Positions 6,752 to 12,697 of a stretch of 12,697 nt of DNA are shown in pieces. The stretch is from positions 5,549-18,245 of the forward strand of contig FN648862.1 of NCBI GenBank assembly GCA_000310025.1, given 5' to 3'. The notes beneath the pieces were generated by a model. The model was given only the letters and a program-made list of their open reading frames with translations. It ran no database searches and was not told where the DNA came from. Source of the DNA: Ectocarpus siliculosus. Taxonomy: Eukaryota > Sar > Phaeophyceae > Ectocarpales > Ectocarpaceae. Position 1 is the stretch's first letter, and each line of letters starts with the position of its first letter. Both the position numbers and the translations under genes were made by a program.

Positions 6752-8891
6752 ATGTCGGACGAAGCAAGCGCGGGGTCTACGGCCACCTCGCAGGCCTCAC
6801 AGGCCTCACAGGCCAGTGCTGGGGGCTTGTCCTCCGCGGACCAGAGACCAGCCGCTGCGGACCCGAAGGCTTCAAGAGAGGCTATCGACGAGATGCTGGC
6901 CGCAAACGATCCCGACACAAACAAGAAACGCAAGTACCCTGAGCCCGACTTCCCAGTGGAAAGGGCGGGGAAAACGGGGGGGGAGAGGAAGCTACCCCAT
7001 CGGGTTCAAGCTAAAAGCGGCGGCGTACACGCGCGTCATCTGCGAGGATGGTAAGCCGGTGGGAAAGAACGGAGCGGCGACCGTGCTGAACGTGCCCCGC
7101 AGGCGCATCATCGAGTGGGTGGAGAAGGAGGAAGCACTCAAGGGCAAGGTCAGCGTCAACCCGAAGCTATCGAAGTCCAAGACGCTTCACAGTGGAACGA
7201 AAGCTTCGACATTCGACGTGGAAGAAGCCTTGGTGGAGTACATCAACGAGCAGCGCAAGCTCCACCGCGGTCTTGGTAACCAGGAGGTCATGAACAAGCT
7301 ACTGGACCTGAAGCCGGACGCCCTTGGCGGGCTGTCAGCGGATGCGAAGCCGGAGGAGGCGTTGGCTTTTAGGGCCAAGTTCAACTGCTGGTACCAACGC
7401 TTGCGCGCGCAGAAAGGGTTCAGCATCCGCCGGCGTACGAGCGTGGGCCAGAAGCTACCGAAGGGACACGAGGGTATGGCGTGGGCTACGTTGATGAAGC
7501 TGCGCGAGGCTCTGGTGGAGCGAGCTGGTGAGATCTACGCTCGGCGCAACCCGCCTGCACCTGGCGAGAGCCCCATCAAAGGAGAGGACCTGACTTCCGA
7601 GCAGCTGGAGTCAGTGACGGCAGAAGTGTTCGTGGAACTCGGCAACATGGACCAGACGCCAGTCCAGCACGAGATGCTGGTGGAGACAGCCCTGGAGAAG
7701 ACTGGCGCGAAGGATGCCCGCATCGCCACAGGAGGTGAGAGTGTACCGTAGCTGCAGTGTTGTTGCTTTTTCTGAAGTGCGATGCGGATTTGTGGTCGAG
7801 AATCTTTGTTGATCGGATGGATACGGCTGTAGGTACCGGTAAGAGCATCTCTCTCTCCCGTTTGCATCCATGTCAACCATAATCTCTTGTTCCGCAGAAT
7901 TGTTCAAAACCCCTTCTCGTACCCCTCACGCCGTGCACCCTCTTTTTCCCTCAGGGAAAGAGAAGGAACGTTTCACGCTCTGTCTTGCTGTCACGGGGGA
8001 CGGCAAGAAGGTCCCGCTGCGCATCATCTTCAAGGGGACGCCGTTCATCCCGCCGGACAGGCCCGGAAAGGGCAAGGCGACTCAACCGTGGAAGAACTCT
8101 ATCGCGTGGGAGATGCTTCCCGGGAACCGCTCCAAGAACGGCTACCCCGTGGGAGGCACGTCCTTCGGCGTCCAGGAGAAGAGCTGGTGTGACCTGCGGG
8201 AGTGCAAGCTGTGGATCAAGCACAGCTGGACTCTCCGTCCCGACAACGGAAGCCTCGTCAAGCAGCGCCCGTTGCATCTTGGTACTGAACGACTTCAAGT
8301 GCCACAAGGACGACACCTTCATCGCCGAACTCAAGAGGCAGGCAAACACCATCGTCATCTTCATCCCGGGCGGGTTGACTCCTCTCCTCCAGCCGCTTGA
8401 TCGCATGCTCAACAAGCGGATGAAGCGGCTGCTGCGGGGCATGTACACCAACTACCAAAGCGTCGGTCCAAGCTGACCCAGAGACGGGCAAGCTGAAACC
8501 ACCAGGGCGTGGACGCGTAGCCGTGTGGTGCAAGCAAGCATGGGCATCCATCACCGCCGACACGTTCAAGACATGCTTCAAGATCTGTGGTCTCACCCTT
8601 GCGCTGGACGGCAGCGAAGACCAAGCCTGGTGCATGCACAACTTCGGGGAAGGCTACCGCCAGCTTCTGGAGCAGCAGAGAGCCGAGTGGCCTGCCAAGC
8701 ACCCCGACAACACTCTACCGCCGCTCAAGCTTCCGGACATACCGGCGTCTGACACCAACCACATCGAGGCTGCAGCAAAGGAGCTCGAGGCGAAGCTATT
8801 GCCTCGCGGTGATGACAGCGATGTCGAGATCGTGGACGACGACAGCGATGTAGAGGTCATCGAAGGGGATGGGGACGTGGTGGAGCTGTGA
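6752..8891 (+). pseudogene. Pogo/Tigger-like DDE transposase, frame-broken
   Basis: The best start is ATG 6752 (MSDEASAGST, Ser/Ala/Gln-rich leader). A first HTH region follows (FKLKAAAYTRV...AATVLNVPRRRIIEWVEK, about 7000-7130). Next is a CENP-B-type second HTH (FNCWYQRLRAQKGFSIRRRT...GQKLP, about 7380-7460). The first catalytic Asp is in NMDQTP (7650-7652). After an intron comes KERFTLCLAVTGDGKKVPLR, then IIFKG. LVLNDFKCHKDD (8279-8314) has Asn where the family usually has the second Asp. GGLTPLLQPLD carries the third Asp (8399-8401). The tail is acidic. Spliced and read through, it is about 638 residues, close to family size. Three breaks, each one extra base, are needed: at the G8 run 6976-6983, near 8268, and near 8459. 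It encodes a Tc1/mariner-superfamily cut-and-paste enzyme acting on its own termini in the nucleus. The copy is probably inactive unless the breaks are sequencing errors. No clear terminal inverted repeats or TA duplications were found. Confidence 0.88.
7735..7954 (+). other. Probable intron within the transposase gene
   Basis: The donor GGAG|GTGAGA and acceptor TTTTTCCCTCAG|GGAAAG define a 220-base phase-1 intron. Joining the exons gives ATGG-KEKERFT, exactly the spacing expected between the first Asp segment and the next beta strand of DDE_1 transposases. Unspliced, the frame stops at 7749-7751. Confidence 0.75.
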
Positions 8892-9348
8892 CATGTTCGT
8901 TGGGATTGCTAGTACAGCAGTAGAGGTGTTGTGCAACAGTTGGGAACACCTTGGCGCCAGAACTCTGTGATTGCAGCTGGCATGCTTTGTAGAGGTGAGG
9001 TTTGGGTTGTGTTTTTCTCAGCAGTGGTAGACACCCGGCCTTCTTCGGCCAGGTATAAGTAGAGTCCTTCGTCGCAATGCCGGCCCTCTTCTACCGGTAT
9101 TCCTACCGTTTGTTCGTAGAGTCGAGATGTTTGTTGCTCTCGTGTCGGGTTGTAGGTATGGTAGGGCGTGTTTCAAAGGGAAAAAAAATCAACATAAATT
9201 AAACAGGTCATTGCGTTTGAGCACCGCCGTCCCCGGCCGAAGCACAGCAGTGGAGCCCACCATACAGGCCCACTGTACTACCGCATCTTTCATCGTGCCA
9301 AACATGGACACCAGTCGCGGTATCCCGTCCAACCTCACCCCAGGTATC
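8892..9348. other. No gene; probable 3' flank of the transposon
   Basis: This is the untranslated trailer of the transposase. A TATAAGTA at about 9053-9060 follows a small GGCC-TTCTTC-GGCC hairpin and could be a core-promoter-like sequence or chance. No polyadenylation AATAAA is seen directly after the stop. The only ORF (9127-9402) has no family match. Confidence 0.5.
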
Positions 9349-9809
9349 GGAGCTATCGCACACTGTGCGATGACTACGATACCTGTGCGGAAATCTAATT
9401 AAATCATTTGAAACTCGTTTTTTATCGCGCAGGATTGCGTTATCTCCGACATGTGCGATAAAGACGATATGTGCGATGACTCCGACTATTACGGTAGTCG
9501 GAGAGTTGGCAACGGGTGCGATCGTTTTTTCTATTGTTTTTTCCTCGTTTTTTTTATCGCACCCCAGTGCCATCTCTCCGACCGGCGCCATCTCTCCGAC
9601 CCCGGTGCGGAAATGCAATTAAATAATTTCGTTTGGAATTTTCAAGGCATCCCGGTGCGATCTCTCCGACCGGTGCGATTACCGATGAAATAAATACACA
9701 CAACAGGTATTGCACCCCGGTGCGATCTCTCCGACCGGTGCGATCCCCGATGAAATGCACACAGGTGTTGTTTGCACGCAGCCCGGTGCCATCTCCCCGA
9801 CCGCTGCCG
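9349..9809 (+). repeat. GTGCGAT composite repeat array, locus 3
   Basis: This is the longest array in the window. It contains a perfect ATCGCACA-C-TGTGCGAT palindrome (9355-9371), the GACTACGATACCTGT tail, two AATTAAAT-N-ATTT blocks (about 9399-9411 and 9617-9629), and T-runs followed by ATCGC. TGTGCGAT pairs at 18-bp period lie at 9451-9480. CTCCGACTA-TTACGG-TAGTCGGAG forms a 9-bp-arm hairpin (9480-9503). Three GGTGC(G/C)AT-CTCTCCGACC type pairs lie at 9565-9610, 9653-9679 and 9718-9744, with a decayed one at 9783-9809. Order and orientation match loci 1 and 2. Confidence 0.85.
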
Positions 9810-9961
9810 TAGTATTGATTGGTAGGCACCAGTGTAGGTACCCACGCACGCACACGGTCTCTGCACACACACGCATATCTGAGCCGGAAAAAAGGCAGCG
9901 AAATGCACATACGTACCCCGAAAAAGCGGCGGAATAGCGCAAACGAAAACAAATCTAGACG

Positions 9962-10403
9962 ATGCCAGTGCATGCCGTGTCAGAGGGTGCAGGTAGTGCT
10001 TCCTCACAGACCGGTGGCAGTACTGCTGGTGCTGGTGCTGGTGCTGCTGATGCTGCTGCAGCCGCTTCCGCAGCAGCTCCTGCAGCAGCTCTTTCAGCTT
10101 CGGCGGCGGACCCGTTAACCTACAAGCTTCGGCCTACCCGGTTTACCCAACACGCTAGCGTTAACGACTTTGTCGAGGGTGATTGGGTAGCACCGATGGG
10201 CAGCGGCATGCGCGGCTGACGACACCCAACCAGACGAAGAGGCCACCAACGGCGAGGGCCTGCACAGCAGCAGCACCCCCGAGACCTACAGCAGCGCCAT
10301 CGTCAGCTGCGCCCTGCCGTCTACTGGGGTCGTAGACATGAACAGGCACGTGATGACTTGTCAGTTTTGGACTGCTGTCATTATGTGTACACCCATGCGG
10401 TGA
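9962..10403 (+). pseudogene. Unrecognised Ala-rich ORF with one frame break
   Basis: ATG 9962 opens an 85-codon frame with an Ala/Gly/Ser-rich N-terminus (residues about 10-50, from GCT/GCA/GCG repeats), then DPLTYKLRPTRFTQHASVND and FVEGDWVAPMGSGMRG, stopping at 10217-10219. One base further, the overlapping frame is open from about 10209 to 10403 and continues with similar composition (ADDTQPDEEATNGEGLHSSS). A one-base break near 10205-10216 is therefore likely, giving about 147 residues. It is not a family I know. It could be the start of another decayed transposon protein or a small host gene. The minus-strand frame 10161-10349 is its shadow. Confidence 0.4.
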
Positions 10404-10453
10404 TGCGGTACGCCTACATAGTGCCGTCAGATCCTAAAACGCGGCATTATGCC

Positions 10454-10640
10454 GTGCGGTACTGCCGTCAAACGCCAACGCTTACTCCAACTCCACCTCC
10501 ATCCGGCACTGCCGTCAAACTCTCTCCCCTACTCTTTCTCTAGTATAATCGCGGCAACACGCTCCGCGGTAATGCCGTCAAACGCCAACGCTTACTCAAT
10601 CAAAACGCGACAATACGTCGTGCGGTACTGCCGTCAAACT
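10454..10640 (+). repeat. Interspersed GCGGTACTGCCGTCAAAC repeat, four copies
   Basis: The core CTGCCGTCAAAC (or ATGCCGTCAAAC), usually preceded by GCGGTA, occurs at about 10456-10472, 10505-10520, 10566-10582 and 10622-10639. Copies 1 and 3 share the longer tail GCCAACGCTTACTC. Copies 1 and 4 share an upstream AAAACGCG...TACGCCGTG-like lead about 165 bp apart. Spacing is irregular, so it is not a satellite. Confidence 0.85.
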
Positions 10641-11256
10641 CCACCGCTCGGTCAAAGACCGACTACCTGTAGCAAATGGGTAGACCCAACCTAGGTTACA
10701 CCAGTAAACCTCAAAAACTGATGCCAGTTTCGAAACTGATGATACGATGTGTGCGTGTAGCATGGTATTAGAAATAGTCTAGTATTGTGCGTAATGTAAT
10801 GCAGTGATTGGCGAGGTTTTGTGCTTTGTCTTCCTGACAGCCGTGCTGAGACCAAACTTTTCATGTCTTGGTTGTGTCAGCGAGTACCAGAGACGTGTGA
10901 AGTCTCAGCGACGTGCAACATTGATTGGTACCTCCACCGTGTTGCAGATTAAACATCCACAATATTGACGAAACAAGTATTGATATCCGAATATTGTTAT
11001 AGGTTGTCTTGAGATTGCTGTTTGTTGTGAGATTGCGGTTCCAAGTTTTTATGGTTTTGACTTAGGATTGATTACCCTATTGTTAGAACAGGAGCAGCGG
11101 CTGTAATGATATTTTGTAACAGAGGACTAATCAATCTCCGTTTGAGGGTGATATTCAGCTATTTTATTGAGTGGCAATGTCGCAGTGATCGGTACTTGCA
11201 GACAAACCATAAATCCTATCCCTGTTTGGGTGCGGTTCCCCTGGCAATTCTAGGTT
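10641..11256. other. No recognisable gene
   Basis: This is A/T-richer DNA with no open frame of note. A small AAACTG-ATGC-CAGTTT hairpin lies at 10715-10730 and two GAGATTGC(G/T)G copies at about 11010-11040. It could be the flank or LTR of the retrotransposon that follows, but no matching second LTR is in the window. Confidence 0.5.
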
Positions 11257-11372
11257 GAGGTTCCCTAATGCAGAGGTTCTCCATCGATGGTGGCGTTGAG
11301 GTTCCCTAGTGCAGAGGTTCCCCTTGGACTTTTGTGGGAAACGGTCCCCTAATGCAGAGGTTCCCTAATGCA
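11257..11372. repeat. GGTTCCCTAATGCAGAGG short repeats
   Basis: GAGGTTCCCTA(A/G)TGCAGAGG is present at 11257-11276 and 11298-11317. A related doubled form (GGTCCCCTAATGCAGAGG, then TTCCCTAATGCA) lies at 11343-11372. A fainter GCGGTTCCCC precedes them at 11232. Spacing is about 41-45 bp. The cluster lies about 800 bp before the gag ATG and may belong to the 5' part of that element. Confidence 0.8.
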
Positions 11373-11862
11373 TTGCACCATTCCACAAGTAGGGTCCGAC
11401 GACTTGAAAGTGTGCCTCGTTTGTTGTCTTTTCTGCAGCAGCAGTCACTTCTGTGCAGAACCGGGGGGAATGTTGGTAGTATGTGATTCTCATCAGTAGT
11501 GCTGGTTTGTTCGGAACTAATCTGCCGCCATCTTCCCCTCCAAACGTGCGACCTGCCCTGCACCACCGCCGAGTCAATCCTCCGGGAGCGACAATTGTTC
11601 TTCCCCCACTTCAGGCGGACGCAAACATCCAAGCTCGAGTCGCGGCCAGCTGGAAAAAATGAAAGACGGAGGGCGACCGCGGCGAAGGCGTGCGAAATAT
11701 CCGCTGCGGGGGGGAGAAACAATGGCTTGGGCAATGGGTTAAGCGCTGGATGTTTGTGGTACTTGGATATGAGTCCGATCTGTGCATCCTCTGTGGGGGA
11801 TACGCGTATGGGAAGTATGGGTGTGAGGGTATGTATGCGGTTGTGGTCCAAGTGCGGGGCCC
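11373..11862. other. No recognisable gene
   Basis: ORFs on both strands (for example 11499-11933 plus and 11306-12028 minus) carry no family features. The long minus frame exists mainly because the 32-bp minisatellite happens to have no stop in it. A purine-rich stretch lies at about 11650-11720. Confidence 0.5.
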
Positions 11863-11890
11863 CCGGGAGCACACAGCGGTGTGCTCCCGG
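11863..11890. other. Perfect 12-bp inverted repeat with tetraloop
   Basis: CCGGGAGCACAC, AGCG and GTGTGCTCCCGG form a perfect hairpin. It ends two bases before the first minisatellite unit. No T-run follows, so it is not a Pol III or bacterial terminator. Confidence 0.9.
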
Positions 11891-11892
11891 CA

Positions 11893-12016
11893 CTTGCCTG
11901 AGGGGCTTGCGTGTCGAATACCAGCTTGCCTGAGGGGCTTGCGTGTCGAATACCAGCTTGCCTGAGGGGCTTGCGTGTCGAATACCAGCTTGCCTGAGGG
12001 GCTTGCGTGACGAATA
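11893..12016. repeat. 32-bp minisatellite, 3.9 copies
   Basis: The unit begins CTTGCCTGAGGGGCTTGCGT and ends GTCGAATACCAG. Copies 1-3 (11893-11924, 11925-11956, 11957-11988) are identical. The fourth (11989-12016) has one T-to-A change and lacks the end. Identical units imply recent expansion. The arrays have no spacers, so this is not a CRISPR. Confidence 0.97.
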
Positions 12017-12110
12017 TATACAATACATGGTCCTTTTTTATCAGCTGTTCCTGGGATAACATAGTCCCCAGTTTCAACACCACAGACCGCTGAGGGCGGC
12101 AGTGCACTAA

Positions 12111-12135
12111 CACGATATCGTGGAGCCTAGCTAGG
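12111..12135. other. Two adjacent perfect palindromes
   Basis: CACGATATCGTG (12111-12122) and CCTAGCTAGG (12126-12135) are both perfect and lie 19-43 bases before the gag ATG. TGG at 12121 or 12144 (TGGTACAGCGA) could be the start of a tRNA primer-binding site, but I cannot match either to a specific tRNA. Confidence 0.6.
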
Positions 12136-12153
12136 CCAGGTGTTGGTACAGCG

Positions 12154-12697
12154 ATGACGGAAAGAGAGAGAGAGTTGTTGGAAGAAAGAACGAAGAAAGC
12201 GGAAGCCGAGAGTGCGGAGTTACGGAGGAAACTTGAGGAGGAAAGGGAGCGCAGTTCAGCGGGAGACGCTACGAGAGATAGGGTGGATGGCGCTGGGTAC
12301 GCGTCGGGGTATTATAGGGGTGGAGCAGCCGGGGTGGCGGACACCTTTGGAGCCGGGGGAGCGGCTACTTCTTTTCGAGATGGTCCAGTGCAACAGCAGT
12401 ACAGGGACCGCAAGCCACCAGTGTACGACGGCAACTTCCCGCTCTTCAAGACGATATTCGAGGTCTTCCTCGCCGGCGAAGATCTTGGGCACACACTCAC
12501 TCCGCCGGCGAGTCCTGATGAACGCATCTGGCTCATCCACACATCCAGGAGCGAGAACATAAGATTCCACAGTGAGAAGCGTGTGCGTGATCACGAGCGT
12601 GCTTTCGATTACTTGAGGCGAGCCACGAAGGGGGCGAAATTCCAATCGACGATTCTTGCTGTAGGGAATGTGTCGGGGGCATGGGAGGCTGCCCAGG
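12154..12697 (+). CDS. Ty1/copia-like retrotransposon Gag, 5' part (runs off the window)
   Basis: ATG 12154 opens 181 codons with no stop before the edge. Residues 1-35 form a charged coiled coil (heptad-like Leu/Glu/Arg). Residues 45-75 are a Gly/Ala-rich linker. From about 87 comes PPVYDGNFPLFKTIFEVFL, which fits the P-x-F-x-G-x-x-(F/Y)-x-x-W/F-K-x-x-x-E-x-x-L pattern at the start of copia-type Gag domains. Residues 147-181 (HERAFDYLRRATKG, then GAWEAA) fit the following A-x-x-x-(L/I)...AWEAL pattern. Gag would package the element RNA in cytoplasmic particles. The downstream zinc knuckle, protease, integrase and reverse transcriptase would lie outside the window. Codon-level openness and the absence of breaks suggest a younger copy than its neighbours. 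No LTR pair can be shown. An unrelated host protein is possible, since only the domain-like pattern is seen. Confidence 0.6.
   Translation, partial: MTERERELLEERTKKAEAESAELRRKLEEERERSSAGDATRDRVDGAGYASGYYRGGAAGVADTFGAGGAATSFRDGPVQQQYRDRKPPVYDGNFPLFKTIFEVFLAGEDLGHTLTPPASPDERIWLIHTSRSENIRFHSEKRVRDHERAFDYLRRATKGAKFQSTILAVGNVSGAWEAAQ

Noticed and set aside
7951-8451. 166-codon minus-strand ORF
   Set aside because: It is a shadow of the conserved DDE region on the plus strand.
9053-9060. TATAAGTA as a promoter TATA box
   Set aside because: It is a single short A/T motif with no supported transcript or gene start within a sensible distance downstream.
11257-11372. TTAGGG on the minus strand of the repeats, suggesting interstitial telomere
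   Set aside because: The hexamer occurs once per long unrelated unit (ATTAGGGAACC), never in tandem, so it is coincidental.
11893-12016. CRISPR-like array
   Set aside because: The units are directly head to tail with no spacers, and the context is eukaryotic transposon DNA.
11306-12028. 240-codon minus-strand ORF with Pro/Leu-rich repeats
   Set aside because: The repeats are the translated 32-bp minisatellite, and no conserved domain is present.

Overview
The window looks like nuclear DNA of a eukaryote. It has spliceosomal-type introns inside transposase genes, many short interspersed and tandem repeats, no operons and no bacterial-type gene packing. I cannot name the species. A stramenopile such as a brown alga is a guess from general texture (roughly balanced GC, CAG/CTG-type triplets, mixed transposon relics), not from a diagnostic gene. 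No conserved single-copy host gene is recognisable. Almost everything that can be identified is mobile-element debris.

Layout from left to right. Positions 1-1738 hold no gene, but include a first copy of an 18-bp-period GTGCGAT repeat (232-361), pyrimidine-rich low-complexity DNA, and a short duplicated segment (360-422 and 1374-1437). Positions 1739-3275 on the minus strand are a decayed Helitron protein. The Helitron-like N-terminal (Rep-side) region can be read in order through several frames with stops, and a basic leader and a possible zinc-finger-like exon lie upstream. Positions 3279-6350 are mostly non-coding. They hold small tandem repeats, a pair of about 100-bp SINE-like units with a Pol III B-box-like motif (4314-4606), and a diverged duplicated block (4863-5393) whose minus-strand reading frame looks conserved at the protein level. 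A weak 162-codon minus-strand ORF lies at 5763-6251.

Positions 6361-6391 form a strong G/C hairpin, followed by a second GTGCGAT repeat locus (6412-6565). Positions 6752-8891 hold a pogo/Tigger-like (Tc1/mariner superfamily, DDE) transposase with HTH, CENP-B-type and DDE regions, one intron, and three frame breaks, all in the same direction. The second catalytic Asp appears to be Asn. Downstream is the richest GTGCGAT array (9349-9809), then an unrecognised Ala-rich open frame with one frame break (9962-10403). Three repeat clusters follow (10454-10640, 11257-11372, 11893-12016), the last directly preceded by a perfect 12-bp hairpin. The window ends inside the 5' part of a Ty1/copia-like gag (12154 to the edge), which is still in frame at the last base.

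The elements do not form a pathway. The window reads as a graveyard or nesting site of three transposon classes (rolling-circle, cut-and-paste, LTR) embedded in a repeat family whose copies lie on both sides of the pogo element. The best candidates for something undescribed are the 18-bp GTGCGAT composite repeat, the duplicated minus-strand block at 4807-5393, and the acidic tail of the pogo transposase with paired SUMO-interaction-like motifs.
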